A DNA stretch of 64,000 nt from Thiobacillus sp. (GCF_030696885.1 NZ_JAUYRI010000017.1:349212-413211), one strand, 5' to 3'. Positions 54,096 through 63,424 are shown, counted from the stretch's first letter. Program-made: numbers and translations. Notes: generated by a model from the letters alone, not told the origin.

Positions 54096-54288
54096 GAAGA
54101 AAAACAATCTTCAGGTTGTGCTCGCGGTTTTCTGGAGCTTTTTTGGCGTGCGCAAGCGGCGTGACTACGACGCCGATGCGCAAAGTCTGACGCCGGCCCA
54201 GGTCATCATTGCCGGGCTGATCGGTGGGGCTGTTTTTGTGTTGACGATGTTGCTGCTGGTGTATCTGGCAATGCAATTCTTGAACTGA
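54088..54288 (+). CDS. DUF2970 small membrane protein
   Basis: A 66-residue protein with the DUF2970 pattern: VLAVFWSFFGVRKRRDYD, then a single membrane helix (VIIAGLIGGAVFVLTMLLLV). It lies between cox11 and coxC, the usual place of this family in betaproteobacteria. Function unknown; assumed to help oxidase assembly. ATG at 54088 is chosen over an in-frame ATG at 54043 because it starts just before the family motif. Confidence 0.88.
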   Translation: MAEKKNNLQVVLAVFWSFFGVRKRRDYDADAQSLTPAQVIIAGLIGGAVFVLTMLLLVYLAMQFLN

Positions 54289-54319
54289 GCGATCTACGAA
54301 ACAAGAAAGAGGGGATGAG

Positions 54320-55186
54320 ATGAGTCTGGCACAAACTGATAAATACTATCTGCCGCAACCTTCGCTTTGGCCGATCATCGGCTCGGTGGCGCTGCTGCTG
54401 ATGGCGATTGGCGGCACCATGACCATGAGGGAGATCGATAACGGCGGCTGGATTCTGCTTGCCGGCACGGCGGTGCTGTTCTACATGATGTTCGGCTGGT
54501 TTGCTGAGGTGATCCGCGACAGCGAGGCCGGACGCTACAACCGGCAGGTCGATTCCTCGTTCCGCTGGTCGATGAGCTGGTTCATTTTCTCCGAAGTGAT
54601 GTTCTTTGCCGCTTTCTTCGGTGCGCTGTTCTACACCCGGGTGCTGTCGGTGCCCTGGCTTGCGGACGCCGACACCGGCAGCCTGCTGTGGGAAGGCTAC
54701 CAGGCGACCTGGCCGACGGCGGGCCCCGGGCTGACCGCGGACGGATTCGACTTCACGCCGATGGGCGCATGGGGCATCCCGGCGATCAACACCCTGCTGC
54801 TGCTGTCTTCGGGTGTGACCATTACCTGGGCGCACTGGGGGCTCAAGAAAGACAACCGCACGCAACTGATCCTGGGTCTGGCGATGACGGTGGCGCTGGG
54901 TCTGGTGTTCATGGGACTGCAGGTCTATGAATACATCCATGCGTATCAAGACCTGGGCCTGACGCTGGGTGCGGGCGTCTACGGCGCCACCTTCTTCATG
55001 CTGACGGGTTTCCACGGCTTCCACGTGCTGGTCGGCACGACGATGCTGATCGTGATGTTGTTGCGCTCGATCGCAGGCCATTTTACTGCCGACCACCACT
55101 TCGCGTTCGAAGCGGTGTCGTGGTACTGGCACTTTGTCGACGTGGTCTGGGTGCTTCTGTTCATCGTGGTCTACTGGCTGATCTAA
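54320..55186 (+). CDS. ctaE: Cytochrome c oxidase subunit III
   Basis: A 288-residue, seven-helix subunit III. Motifs are FRWSMSWFIFSEVMFFAAFF, TLLLLSSGVTITWAHWGL, GFHGFHVLVGTTMLIVML and FEAVSWYWHFVDVVWVLLFI. It stabilises the catalytic core at the inner membrane. GAAAGAGGGGATGAG precedes the ATG. A strong terminator follows the stop after about 36 bases, closing this operon. Confidence 0.97.
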   Translation: MSLAQTDKYYLPQPSLWPIIGSVALLLMAIGGTMTMREIDNGGWILLAGTAVLFYMMFGWFAEVIRDSEAGRYNRQVDSSFRWSMSWFIFSEVMFFAAFFGALFYTRVLSVPWLADADTGSLLWEGYQATWPTAGPGLTADGFDFTPMGAWGIPAINTLLLLSSGVTITWAHWGLKKDNRTQLILGLAMTVALGLVFMGLQVYEYIHAYQDLGLTLGAGVYGATFFMLTGFHGFHVLVGTTMLIVMLLRSIAGHFTADHHFAFEAVSWYWHFVDVVWVLLFIVVYWLI

Positions 55187-55222
55187 AGCCAGGTCAGAAA
55201 TCGGCGCGCGGCAGTGCCGCGG

Positions 55223-55265
55223 CCGACAGCAAAAAGCCGCGTTCAGCGCGGCTTTTTGCTGTCGG
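55223..55265. terminator. Bidirectional rho-independent terminator
   Basis: A perfect 19-base stem (CCGACAGCAAAAAGCCGCG pairing with CGCGGCTTTTTGCTGTCGG) with loop TTCAG. A- and T-runs in the stem allow termination of both the + strand cox operon and the convergent DUF2909 gene. Confidence 0.92.
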
Positions 55266-55280
55266 GGAATCGCGCTGGGA

Positions 55281-55481
55281 TCAGCGCAGACCGGTTTGCG
55301 GGATGAAGCCGAAGTAATATCCGCCCATCAGCAGCAGGAACAGCGCGAGGGAAAATCCGACCCGCACGGTAAGCATCCTGACGGCGCGGTCGGACTGCCC
55401 CTTGTCCTTGATGAGATAGTAGAGTGCGCTGGCGAGGCTGGCCAGGATGACGACGATGAACAGCAGGGCAACAATGCGCAT
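55281..55481 (-). CDS. DUF2909 twin-transmembrane protein
   Basis: A 66-residue protein with two helices: IVALLFIVVILASLASALYY, then LTVRVGFSLALFLLLMGGYY, joined by KDKGQSDRAVRM. This matches the DUF2909 'twin transmembrane' family found beside SURF1 in betaproteobacteria. It is divergent from SURF1 (49 bases between starts) and ends at the shared terminator. Function unknown, likely oxidase assembly. Confidence 0.88.
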   Translation of the reverse strand: MRIVALLFIVVILASLASALYYLIKDKGQSDRAVRMLTVRVGFSLALFLLLMGGYYFGFIPQTGLR

Positions 55482-55529
55482 GAAACGGCTCTCCCGGCAA
55501 AATTCCAGTCTAACCGGATTGAGCGCGCC

Positions 55530-56279
55530 ATGCACTTGCTGAAAATACGCTTCGGCCGGTGGCAGTTCGCGCCGACACTGTGGCCGACGCTGGCGGCACT
55601 GTTCTTTTTTGTGCTGACGTATTCGCTTGGCAACTGGCAGAGCGGCCGCGCCGACGAGAAGCGTGCGCTGCAGGCGCGCTACGATGTGGCGGCGACCGAG
55701 CCGCCGATCCATGTCGGCAGCGAACGGCTGGATCGGGACAGCGTGCTGTACCGCAAACTCGAGGTTGAAGGCGTGTTTGACGACGCCCACACCATCCTGA
55801 TCGACAACCGGGTGCTGGACGGGGTGGCGGGATACCACGTGCTGACGCCGCTGCGGGTGAACGGCGGCGCGCACGCCCTGCTGGTCAACCGCGGCTGGGT
55901 GGCGACCGGGCGGTCGCGTGCGGAGGTGCCGCAGCCGCCGACGCCGGCGGGCCGTGTCAAGCTGGAAGGCATGGCGGTCGACCCGAACACGCGCTACGTT
56001 GAGCTGGGGTCGACCGAACCGGTGGGGCGGGTCTGGCAGAACCTCGATTTCGAGCGCTATGCCGCGACCACCGGCCTGAGCCTGCAACCGGTGCTGCTGC
56101 AGCAGACCAGCGCGCTGCCGGATGGCCTGCAGCGAAGCTGGCCGCGGCCCGATACCGGGGTCGATACGCATGTCAGTTATGCCTTCCAATGGTACAGTTT
56201 GGCGGCGACACTGACGGTGTTGTGGCTGATAATGAACGTCGGGCGGCGCCGCGACGGCGAGACGAACACTAAGACTTGA
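55530..56279 (+). CDS. SURF1 family oxidase assembly protein
   Basis: A 249-residue protein with two membrane helices at the ends (PTLAALFFFVLTYSLGNW near residue 16; YSLAATLTVLWLIMNVG near residue 222) around a periplasmic domain. Family motifs are GYHVLTPLRVNGGAHALLVN, RGWVATGRSR and SYAFQWYSLA. SURF1 helps deliver heme a to subunit I. The open frame begins earlier, but ATG at 55530 is the family start. Confidence 0.93.
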   Translation: MHLLKIRFGRWQFAPTLWPTLAALFFFVLTYSLGNWQSGRADEKRALQARYDVAATEPPIHVGSERLDRDSVLYRKLEVEGVFDDAHTILIDNRVLDGVAGYHVLTPLRVNGGAHALLVNRGWVATGRSRAEVPQPPTPAGRVKLEGMAVDPNTRYVELGSTEPVGRVWQNLDFERYAATTGLSLQPVLLQQTSALPDGLQRSWPRPDTGVDTHVSYAFQWYSLAATLTVLWLIMNVGRRRDGETNTKT

Positions 56280-56296
56280 ATACATAGAATAGACCC

Positions 56297-56860
56297 ATGC
56301 AATTAACCCCGCGTAGCAAATTCCTGTTGTTGGTCGCCGTGTTTGTGGTGCCGGTGATCGCCGCCTATCTCGCCTTTTTCGGCTGGCGTCCGGCCGGCCA
56401 CACCAATTACGGCGAGCTGATCACGGTGACCCCGCTGCAGCAGACAGCGGGCGCACTGCATGACAGCACGCCGTTCGACCTGAACGCGCTGCAAGGCAAG
56501 TGGGTGATGGTGCACGTCGGCCCGGCCGCCTGCGACGCAGACTGCGCGCAGCAACTGTATCTGATGCGACAGACGCGCATCGCGCAGGGCAAGGCGCAGT
56601 CCCGTATCGAGCGGCTGTGGGTGTTGACCGGCGACGGCGCGGCCGATCCGGCGCTGTTGGCAGACCACCCCGGCCTGCATGTGTGGCGCCCGACCGATGC
56701 GGCATTCATCGAGCAGTTCCCGGCCACGGTTGAACGCGCACATCATATTTATCTGGTCGATCCGCTGGGCAACCTGATGTTGCGCTTTCCCGCCGAGCCG
56801 GAGCCCAAGCGCATCATGAAAGACCTCAAGCTGCTGCTCAAAGCCTCCCAGATCGGCTAA
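56297..56860 (+). CDS. SCO-like thioredoxin-fold protein
   Basis: A 187-residue protein with one N-terminal helix (FLLLVAVFVVPVIAAYLAF) and a periplasmic thioredoxin-like domain. The segment WVMVHVGPAACDADCAQQLY has a C-x3-C pair as in SCO proteins, but the context motif differs from the classical CPDVC. YLVDPLGNLMLRFP resembles the SCO/thioredoxin C-terminal strand. It sits between SURF1 and ctaA and likely handles copper or disulfides in oxidase assembly. Some genomes call this family a cytochrome oxidase assembly membrane protein. Confidence 0.75.
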   Translation: MQLTPRSKFLLLVAVFVVPVIAAYLAFFGWRPAGHTNYGELITVTPLQQTAGALHDSTPFDLNALQGKWVMVHVGPAACDADCAQQLYLMRQTRIAQGKAQSRIERLWVLTGDGAADPALLADHPGLHVWRPTDAAFIEQFPATVERAHHIYLVDPLGNLMLRFPAEPEPKRIMKDLKLLLKASQIG

Positions 56861-56872
56861 CCGGTATCCGTC

Positions 56873-57856
56873 ATGATTTCCTATCGCAATCTCATTCTGG
56901 CCGCGCTGATCCTGACGCTGGGTGTGGTGAGCCTCGGCGCATACGTGCGCCTATCGGATGCCGGCCTGGGTTGCCCGGACTGGCCCGGCTGCTATGGCAA
57001 GATCACCCCGCTGCATGCGGCCGAGCACATCAACGCCGAACTCGTAGAGCGCCCCGGCGGCCCGGTGTCGCACGCCAAGGCCTGGAAGGAAATGGTGCAC
57101 CGCTATTTCGCCGGTGCGCTGGGGCTGATAGTGCTGGCGATCGCGGTGATAGGCTGGCGCCGGCGCAACGATGGCGCGGGCGGTGCCGGGCTGCCGCTGC
57201 TGTTGCTGGCGCTGATCATCTTCCAGTCGATGCTGGGCATGTGGACCGTGACCAAGCTGCTGAAACCCCTGGTCGTCACCGCGCACCTGCTGGGCGGCAT
57301 GGCGACGCTGTCGCTGCTGGTGTGGCTGTGGCTGCGTGAAAAAGGGCGTTCGACCCAAGCCTATTACGCACGCGCTACACATCTGCGCACCGGCGCCCTG
57401 CTTGGGCTGGTGCTGGTGGGGGTGCAGATCGCCCTGGGCGGCTGGGTCAGTACCAACTACGCAGCGCTGGCCTGTTCCGATTTCCCGATGTGCCAGGACA
57501 TGTGGCTGCCGCCGATGGATTTCGAGCACGCCTTCACCCTGCACCGTGAACTGGGCGAAACCGCAAGTGGCGAGTTGCTGTCGATGCAGTCTCTGACGGC
57601 GATCCATTGGGTGCACCGGGTGATGGCACTGATCGTGACCCTCTACCTCGGCTGGCTAGTGGTGCGCTTGCTGCGTACCCCGGCCTATGCCGGCCAGGCT
57701 GTGGCCGTGGGCGCGCTGTTGGTGCTGCAAGTGTCGCTGGGCATTAGCAATGTGCTGCTGAGCCTGCCGCTGGGTCTGGCGGTGGCGCATAACACCGGGG
57801 CGGCGCTGTTGCTGGCCAGTCTGGTCTGGCTGAACTACCGGGTAAGCAGGAGATGA
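56873..57856 (+). CDS. ctaA: Heme A synthase
   Basis: A 327-residue, eight-helix Cox15/CtaA protein. Motifs are [20 protein letters not shown] with a conserved cysteine pair, [13 protein letters not shown] with a heme histidine, [20 protein letters not shown] and [12 protein letters not shown]. It oxidises heme O to heme A in the inner membrane, needed for the aa3/caa3 oxidase. Overlaps ctaB by 4 bases. Confidence 0.96.
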   Translation: MISYRNLILAALILTLGVVSLGAYVRLSDAGLGCPDWPGCYGKITPLHAAEHINAELVERPGGPVSHAKAWKEMVHRYFAGALGLIVLAIAVIGWRRRNDGAGGAGLPLLLLALIIFQSMLGMWTVTKLLKPLVVTAHLLGGMATLSLLVWLWLREKGRSTQAYYARATHLRTGALLGLVLVGVQIALGGWVSTNYAALACSDFPMCQDMWLPPMDFEHAFTLHRELGETASGELLSMQSLTAIHWVHRVMALIVTLYLGWLVVRLLRTPAYAGQAVAVGALLVLQVSLGISNVLLSLPLGLAVAHNTGAALLLASLVWLNYRVSRR

Positions 57857-58755
57857 GGATGGAGTCCGCGATGATGCAGGGCGCGGCCTGCCGCTGCCAG
57901 CAATTTCTGGCCTTGTGCAAGTTGAGGGTGGTCAGCCTGATCGTCTTTACCGCAGTGATCGGCATGTTTCTCGCCGTGCCGGCCTGGCCAGCGTGGAACG
58001 TGCTGTGGGCCGGCACGCTGGGCATCGCGCTGGTGGCCTCTGCGGCGGCCGCTTTCAATTGCCTGGTCGAGCAGAAAATCGATGCGATGATGGCGCGCAC
58101 CCGCGCGCGTCCGCTGCCGCGCGGCGAACTGACCAATACGCAGACGCTGGTGTTTTCCGGCGTGGTCGGCGGCATCGGCTTGTATCTGCTGCACGTCTTC
58201 GTCAATCCGCTCACCATGTGGCTGACGCTGGCCACCTTTGTCGGCTACGCCATTATTTACACCGCCATCCTGAAGCCGGCCACGCCGCAGAACATCGTCA
58301 TCGGCGGCGCCTCCGGCGCGATGCCGCCGGTGCTGGGCTGGGCCGCGGCCACCGGTGAACTGCATCACGACGCGCTGCTGCTATTCCTCATCATCTTTGC
58401 CTGGACGCCGCCGCATTTCTGGGCGCTGGCACTTTATCGCCGTGAGGAGTACGCCAAAGCCGGGCTGCCGATGCTGCCCGTCACCCACGGCGAGGCCTAT
58501 ACCCGGTTGCATGTGCTGCTCTATACGCTGCTGCTGTTTGCCGTGACCATGCTGCCGATCGCCACCGGCATGAGCGGCTGGATCTACCTGGCCGGCGCGG
58601 TGCTGCTGGGCGGTCGGTTCATCCACTATGGCTGGCGCCTGCACCGCACCTACAGCGACGAACTGGCGAAGGAAACCTTCCGCTTTTCCATCTGGTATCT
58701 GAGTCTGCTGTTCGCGGTGATGCTGGTCGACCATTATTTCAAAATACCCATTTGA
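57853..58755 (+). CDS. ctaB: Protoheme IX farnesyltransferase (heme O synthase)
   Basis: A 300-residue UbiA-family prenyltransferase. The prenyl-diphosphate motif is [20 protein letters not shown]; a second motif is [20 protein letters not shown]. It converts heme B to heme O with farnesyl diphosphate, feeding CtaA. ATG at 57853 overlaps the ctaA stop; an ATG at 57859 is an alternative. Confidence 0.96.
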   Translation: MRMESAMMQGAACRCQQFLALCKLRVVSLIVFTAVIGMFLAVPAWPAWNVLWAGTLGIALVASAAAAFNCLVEQKIDAMMARTRARPLPRGELTNTQTLVFSGVVGGIGLYLLHVFVNPLTMWLTLATFVGYAIIYTAILKPATPQNIVIGGASGAMPPVLGWAAATGELHHDALLLFLIIFAWTPPHFWALALYRREEYAKAGLPMLPVTHGEAYTRLHVLLYTLLLFAVTMLPIATGMSGWIYLAGAVLLGGRFIHYGWRLHRTYSDELAKETFRFSIWYLSLLFAVMLVDHYFKIPI

Positions 58756-58758
58756 TTT

Positions 58759-58810
58759 ATATGGGGAAATAAGCCCCTATCTGGATATTCGGACAAGATT
58801 GTTTTATATT
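58759..58810 (+). promoter_or_regulatory. Promoter and dyad upstream of the Rrf2 gene
   Basis: A candidate promoter TGGATA-N17-TATATT (58782-58810) lies 28 bases before the start. Just upstream is a dyad ATATGGGG-N7-CCCCTAT (58759-58780), a possible binding site for the regulator itself. It could also act as a weak terminator of ctaB, but no T-run follows. Confidence 0.4.
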
Positions 58811-58838
58811 GTGCCTACTTATCCTCCAGAGGCGCGCA

Positions 58839-59303
58839 ATGATCCTCTCCCGAACCAGTCAGTATGCCGTGCAAGCCCTGATTTACATGGCCACCCAGCC
58901 GAACGCCACGCCGGTGCTCAACAAGGACATCGCAGCCCAGCTCGGCGTGCCCGCGCCCTACCTCGCTAAGATCCTGCAGGGCCTGGCCAAGGGCAACCTG
59001 CTGTTCTCGTTCCGTGGCCGCCTGGGCGGGTTCTGCCTGCGCGAAACGGGCGACAAGATCACGCTGATGCAGATCCTGCTGCTGACCGAAGGGCCGGCGT
59101 TTACCCAGAGTTGCCTGCTGGGCCTGAAGAAATGCAGCGATGAAACCGCCTGCCCGCTGCATTTCCGCTGGCTGCCGGTGAAGAAGAAAATCATCGACCT
59201 GCTGCAAGACACCACGCTCGACAAGCTGGCGAAAGCGGTCGAGTCCGGCAAATACCGCCTGGCCGACATGCCGGGGCAGATGTTTGAGCAGGTCCGACCA
59301 TGA
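58839..59303 (+). CDS. Rrf2-family Fe-S transcriptional regulator (NsrR/IscR-like)
   Basis: A 154-residue winged-helix regulator: MILSRTSQYAVQALIYMA, then KDIAAQLGVPAPYLAKILQG for DNA binding. Three cysteines, C92-x6-C99-x5-C105, lie where IscR and NsrR bind a [2Fe-2S] or [4Fe-4S] cluster, so it probably senses NO, oxygen or redox state. A short C-terminal helix follows. ATG at 58839 is chosen over an in-frame ATG at 58809. It overlaps the SCO gene by 4 bases and sits between the heme A and cbb3 genes, suggesting control of the oxidase switch. Confidence 0.9.
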   Translation: MILSRTSQYAVQALIYMATQPNATPVLNKDIAAQLGVPAPYLAKILQGLAKGNLLFSFRGRLGGFCLRETGDKITLMQILLLTEGPAFTQSCLLGLKKCSDETACPLHFRWLPVKKKIIDLLQDTTLDKLAKAVESGKYRLADMPGQMFEQVRP

Positions 59304-59893
59304 GGATGCGACTTGCCGCGCTTGGCGCACTGGCCGCGCTCACGCTGGCGGCCTGCCAGCCCACGCCGCAGGCTCCCGCGTTCCAGGCGACCGACATCAC
59401 GGGCGCGGCTTTTGCGCGAGATTTCAAGCTCACCGACCACACCGGTCGCGTCCGTGAACTGGCGGATTTCAGAGGCAAGGTTGTGGCCGTGTTCTTCGGC
59501 TACGTGCATTGCCCGGATGTCTGCCCCACCACGCTGTCGGACTTTGCGCGCGCACTCGAGCAGCTGGGCGTCGGAGCCGAGCAGGTACAGGTCATTTTCG
59601 TCACGGTCGACCCCGAGCGCGACACCCCGGAGGTGCTGAAAACCTTCGTGCCCGCCTTCAATCCCGGATTTCTCGGCATGTACGCCGAAGAAACCGCGCT
59701 GCGCGAATTGGCGAAGGAATTCAAAGTGGTCTATCAAAAGACATCGGTAAAAGGCGTGGACGATTACCTGATCGACCACAGCGCAGGCACCTATGTATTT
59801 GATAAACAGGGGAACCTGCGGCTATTGATGTCTTACGGCAGCAGCCCGGACGCCATTGCCCATGATCTGAAAGTCCTGCTGGCGACATCCTGA
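59300..59893 (+). CDS. SCO1/SenC family copper chaperone lipoprotein
   Basis: A 197-residue lipoprotein: signal peptide ending in LTLAAC, then a thioredoxin fold. Copper ligands are C71, C75 (in CPDVCP) and H160 (in DHSAGTYVFD). It delivers copper to the CuA site of coxB or to cbb3 CuB, or acts as a thiol reductase. ATG overlaps the Rrf2 stop, so the regulator and this chaperone are made together. Confidence 0.95.
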   Translation: MRMRLAALGALAALTLAACQPTPQAPAFQATDITGAAFARDFKLTDHTGRVRELADFRGKVVAVFFGYVHCPDVCPTTLSDFARALEQLGVGAEQVQVIFVTVDPERDTPEVLKTFVPAFNPGFLGMYAEETALRELAKEFKVVYQKTSVKGVDDYLIDHSAGTYVFDKQGNLRLLMSYGSSPDAIAHDLKVLLATS

Positions 59894-59918
59894 ACCTTGC
59901 CCGGGTGGGCGGGGTGGG

Positions 59919-59948
59919 TTGCAGAGGCCGACCGGACTGACTTATAAT
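59919..59948 (+). promoter_or_regulatory. Candidate promoter of ccoNOQP
   Basis: TTGCAG-N18-TATAAT (59919-59948), 78 bases before ccoN. The leader contains a palindrome AGCATATGCT (59968-59977) and a GGCGC/GCGCC hairpin (59985-60000). I found no FNR-type TTGAT-N4-ATCAA box here. Confidence 0.45.
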
Positions 59949-60025
59949 CCCGCAGTTTTTTAATATAAGCATATGCTGTAATAAGGCGCGGCCCAGCGCC
60001 CTTTCGCGGACAACAGGAGCGGTCG

Positions 60026-61480
60026 ATGGCGGTAACCACATATTCCGGTGCGGAACAATACAACTTTGATATCGTTAAGAAATTTTCCGTCATGTCGCTG
60101 GTGTGGGCGGTGGTCGGCATGTTTGTCGGCGTCTATATCGCGTCCGAGCTGGCCTGGCCGTTTCTCAACTTCGACAGCCCCTATTTCTCCTTCGGCCGTT
60201 TCCGCCCGGTTCATACCAGCGCGGTGATCTTCGGCTTCGGCGGCTCGGCGCTGTTTGCCACCTCTTACTATGTGGTGCAGCGCACCTGCCAGACCCGCCT
60301 GATTTCAGACGGCATGGCCAGCTTCACTTTCTGGGGCTGGCAGACCGTGATCGTGCTGGCTGCGCTGTCGTACGTGATGGGCTATTCGCAGGGCCGCGAG
60401 TACGCCGAGATGGAATGGCCGATCGACCTGCTGATCCTGGTGGTGTGGGTCACCTACCTGATCCTGTTCGTCGGCACCATCATGCGCCGCAAGCAGCCGC
60501 ACATCTACGTCGCCAACTGGTTCTATCTCGCCTTCATCCTGGCCACCGCGCTGCTGCACACCTTCAACAACCTGGCGATGCCGGTTGACCTGTTCTCGAT
60601 GAAATCCTACAGCCTGTTCGCCGGCACCCAGGACGCGATGACGCAGTGGTGGTACGGCCACAACGCGGTGGGCTTCTTCCTGACCGCCGCTTTCCTCGGC
60701 ATGATGTATTACTTCGTGCCGAAGCAGGCCGGCCGTCCGATCTATTCCTATCGCCTGTCCATCGTCCACTTCTGGGCGCTGAGCTTCATGTACATGTGGG
60801 TGGGCGCGCACCACCTGCACTGGACCGCGCTGCCCGACTGGACCTCGTCGCTGGCCGCGGCATTCTCGATCCTGCTCCTGATGCCCTCGTGGGGCGGCAT
60901 GATCAACGGCATCATGACCCTGTCAGGTGCCTGGGACAAACTGCGTACCGACCCGGTGATGCGTTTCATGATCGTCGCGCTGTCGTTCTACGGCATGTCG
61001 ACCTTCGAAGGCCCGATGATGTCGCTGAAGGAAGTCAACGCCTTGAGCCACTACACCGACTGGACCGTGGGCCACGTGCACTCCGGCGCGCTGGGCTGGG
61101 TGGCAATGATCTCGTTCGGCTCGCTGTATCACATGATGCCCAAGCTGTGGGACACCAAGATCTATAGCGCGAAACTGATCGAGTGGCACTTCTGGCTCGC
61201 CACCATCGGCATCGTGCTGTACATCGTCGCGATGTGGATTTCCGGCATCACCCAGGGCCTGATGTGGCGCGCCTTCGACGAGTTCGGCAACCTGCAGTAC
61301 TCGTTCGCCGAATCCGTCGCGGCCATGATGCCCTTCTACGCCATGCGCGCCATCGGCGGCATGTTCTTCCTCACCGGCACCGTGCTGATGACGTACAACA
61401 TGTTCATGACCATCCGCCAGGGCAAGCGCGAGAGCGCTGCGCTGGAAGCCAAGCTGGCCGCCAAGATGGCGCACGCATGA
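60026..61480 (+). CDS. ccoN: Cytochrome cbb3 oxidase subunit I
   Basis: A 484-residue, twelve-helix C-family heme-copper oxidase. Motifs are [56 protein letters not shown] (CuB histidines) and [16 protein letters not shown] (heme ligands). High-affinity oxygen reduction at the inner membrane under low oxygen. CAGGAG lies 8 bases before the ATG. Confidence 0.98.
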   Translation: MAVTTYSGAEQYNFDIVKKFSVMSLVWAVVGMFVGVYIASELAWPFLNFDSPYFSFGRFRPVHTSAVIFGFGGSALFATSYYVVQRTCQTRLISDGMASFTFWGWQTVIVLAALSYVMGYSQGREYAEMEWPIDLLILVVWVTYLILFVGTIMRRKQPHIYVANWFYLAFILATALLHTFNNLAMPVDLFSMKSYSLFAGTQDAMTQWWYGHNAVGFFLTAAFLGMMYYFVPKQAGRPIYSYRLSIVHFWALSFMYMWVGAHHLHWTALPDWTSSLAAAFSILLLMPSWGGMINGIMTLSGAWDKLRTDPVMRFMIVALSFYGMSTFEGPMMSLKEVNALSHYTDWTVGHVHSGALGWVAMISFGSLYHMMPKLWDTKIYSAKLIEWHFWLATIGIVLYIVAMWISGITQGLMWRAFDEFGNLQYSFAESVAAMMPFYAMRAIGGMFFLTGTVLMTYNMFMTIRQGKRESAALEAKLAAKMAHA

Positions 61481-61497
61481 TTCAGGGACGATAAGAG

Positions 61498-62244
61498 ATG
61501 AACTTCAACTTCAAACACGAATGGATTGAAACCAACATCGGCCTGATGTCCGTGTTGACCATGCTGGCGATCAGCGTCGGCGGACTGGTGGAAATCGCGC
61601 CGCTGTTCCTGATCGACGAGACCATCGAAAAGGTCGAGGGCGTGCGCCCCTACACGCCGCTGGAGCAGCGCGGTCGCGACATCTACATCCGCGAAGGCTG
61701 CTACACCTGCCACTCGCAGATGATTCGTCCGTTCCGCGACGAGAAGCTGCGCTACGGCCATTACTCACTGGCGGCGGAGTCGCAGTACGACCACCCATTC
61801 CAGTGGGGCTCCAAGCGCACCGGTCCGGACCTCGCGCGCGTCGGCGGAAAGTATTCCAACGAATGGCACGTGCAGCACATGGTGGCGCCGCGCTCGATGG
61901 TGCCCGAGTCGGTGATGCCGAACTACCCTTGGCTGCTGTCGACGCCGCTGGATATTTCCGATGTCGCCGGCCGCATGAAGGCGCTGCGCAAGGTGGGCGT
62001 GCCGTATTCGCTGTCGCAGGCTGAATACGACGCCAACGTCACCAAGTTCGGCGAGACCGTGGCCAAGCAGCTGCACATCCCCGATGCGCAGAAGAATCTG
62101 GTTGAACAGGCCAACTTCGGAAACTACGACGGCGACCGCTCCGGCATTTCCGAAATGGACGCGCTGGTGGCCTATCTGCAGGTGCTCGGCACCATGGTCG
62201 ATTTCAGCAAGTACGCCGACGACGCTTTCGTCGGCGACCGCTGA
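61498..62244 (+). CDS. ccoO: Cytochrome cbb3 oxidase subunit II (monoheme)
   Basis: A 248-residue membrane-anchored cytochrome c. One N-terminal helix is followed by [20 protein letters not shown] with heme c motif C68-YTC-H72. A later methionine in [18 protein letters not shown] is the likely axial ligand. It transfers electrons from CcoP to CcoN. Confidence 0.97.
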   Translation: MNFNFKHEWIETNIGLMSVLTMLAISVGGLVEIAPLFLIDETIEKVEGVRPYTPLEQRGRDIYIREGCYTCHSQMIRPFRDEKLRYGHYSLAAESQYDHPFQWGSKRTGPDLARVGGKYSNEWHVQHMVAPRSMVPESVMPNYPWLLSTPLDISDVAGRMKALRKVGVPYSLSQAEYDANVTKFGETVAKQLHIPDAQKNLVEQANFGNYDGDRSGISEMDALVAYLQVLGTMVDFSKYADDAFVGDR

Positions 62245-62263
62245 TCGCAGCGGGGAGCACGGC

Positions 62264-62461
62264 ATGGAATGGCTGATGTGGTTTTCCAAACCCGAGAACA
62301 CCAAGCCGCTGGCCCTGATCATTTTTTTCGTCACCTTTATGGGCATCGTGATCTACGTCTACGGTAGCAAGAAGCGGAGCAAGCAACTCGAGTCGTACCG
62401 CAATATTCCCTTTCTCGACGACCAGCCAGGCGAACAAGACGGCACGAAGGACAAGCAATGA
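62264..62461 (+). CDS. ccoQ: Cytochrome cbb3 oxidase subunit IV (CcoQ-like)
   Basis: A 65-residue one-helix protein: KPLALIIFFVTFMGIVIYVY followed by GSKKRSKQLESYRNIPF, typical of CcoQ/FixQ. It stabilises the cbb3 complex. ATG at 62264 has GGGGAG 7 bases upstream; the stop overlaps the ccoP start by 4 bases. Confidence 0.92.
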   Translation: MEWLMWFSKPENTKPLALIIFFVTFMGIVIYVYGSKKRSKQLESYRNIPFLDDQPGEQDGTKDKQ

Positions 62462-63378
62462 GCGAGCAAAAACTACAATCTCAAACGGTTCAAACCACCG
62501 GCCACGCGTGGGACGGCGACCTGCAGGAATACAACAACCCGTTGCCGGTGTGGTGGGTATACACCTTCTATGCCACGGTGGTGTTCGCGCTGGTGTACTG
62601 GACCATCTACCCGTCCTGGCCGCTGGGCAAGGGCTGGATCGGCGGCGTGTCGGAAATCACCTATGTCAACAGCGAAGGCGAAACAAAGACGCACAGCTGG
62701 AATACCCGTGCGTTGCTGATGGCCGACATGAACAAGGCTGCGCTCGCGCAAAAGCCCTACTTCGACAAGATCGAGGCCATGTCGTACGAGCAGATCGCTC
62801 GTGATCCCGAGATGAACGGCTTCATCCTGTCTGCAGGCAAGGTGCTGTTCGCCGACAACTGCGCCGCCTGCCACCAGGCCGGTGGACAGGGCGTGATCGG
62901 CTTCTTTCCCAACCTGACCGACGACGACTGGCTGTATGGCGGTTCGTTCGAGAAAGTCCATGAAACCCTGATGGACGGACGACGCGGCTACATGCCGGCC
63001 TTCAACGAAGTGCTCAACGGCCAGCAGATCGACCAGCTCGCCCATTACGTCGCCAGCCGCGCCGGCATCGGACACGATGCGGGCAAGGCTGCCGCGGGCG
63101 ACGTGCTGTTCCGCAGCGAAACCGCCGCCTGTTTTTACTGCCATACCAGCGAAGCCACCGGGCGCCAGGACATGGGCGCGCCCAACCTCACCGACAACGT
63201 CTGGCTGTGGGCCGACGTGCCGGGCGCGGAAACGGGCGAGGGCAAGGTTGCGGCGATCCGCAGCGTCATCGCCGGCGGCCTCAACAAGGGCGTGATGCCG
63301 GCGTGGGCAGGCCGCTTGACGCCAGAACAAATCAAGGTGTTGACAGTCTACGTACATGAACTGGGCGGTGGGCAGTAA
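62458..63378 (+). CDS. ccoP: Cytochrome cbb3 oxidase subunit III (diheme)
   Basis: A 306-residue diheme cytochrome c. An N-terminal segment with HAWDGDLQEYNNPLPVWWVY and one helix is followed by two class I cytochrome c domains, with heme motifs C135-AAC-H139 and C225-FYC-H229. It receives electrons from soluble cytochromes or the bc1 complex. Followed by a terminator. Confidence 0.97.
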   Translation: MSEQKLQSQTVQTTGHAWDGDLQEYNNPLPVWWVYTFYATVVFALVYWTIYPSWPLGKGWIGGVSEITYVNSEGETKTHSWNTRALLMADMNKAALAQKPYFDKIEAMSYEQIARDPEMNGFILSAGKVLFADNCAACHQAGGQGVIGFFPNLTDDDWLYGGSFEKVHETLMDGRRGYMPAFNEVLNGQQIDQLAHYVASRAGIGHDAGKAAAGDVLFRSETAACFYCHTSEATGRQDMGAPNLTDNVWLWADVPGAETGEGKVAAIRSVIAGGLNKGVMPAWAGRLTPEQIKVLTVYVHELGGGQ

Positions 63379-63400
63379 GGCCGCCGGTGACGCGATGAGC

Positions 63401-63424
63401 AAAGCCCCCGTTTTCGGGGGCTTT
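63401..63424 (+). terminator. Rho-independent terminator after ccoP
   Basis: AAAGCCCCCG-TTTT-CGGGGGCTTTT: a 9- to 10-base GC-rich stem with a 4-base loop and a short T-run, 22 bases after the ccoP stop. It separates ccoNOQP from ccoG. Confidence 0.9.

Noticed and set aside
59894-60025. FNR box upstream of ccoN
   Set aside because: No sequence close to TTGAT-N4-ATCAA was found in the gap.
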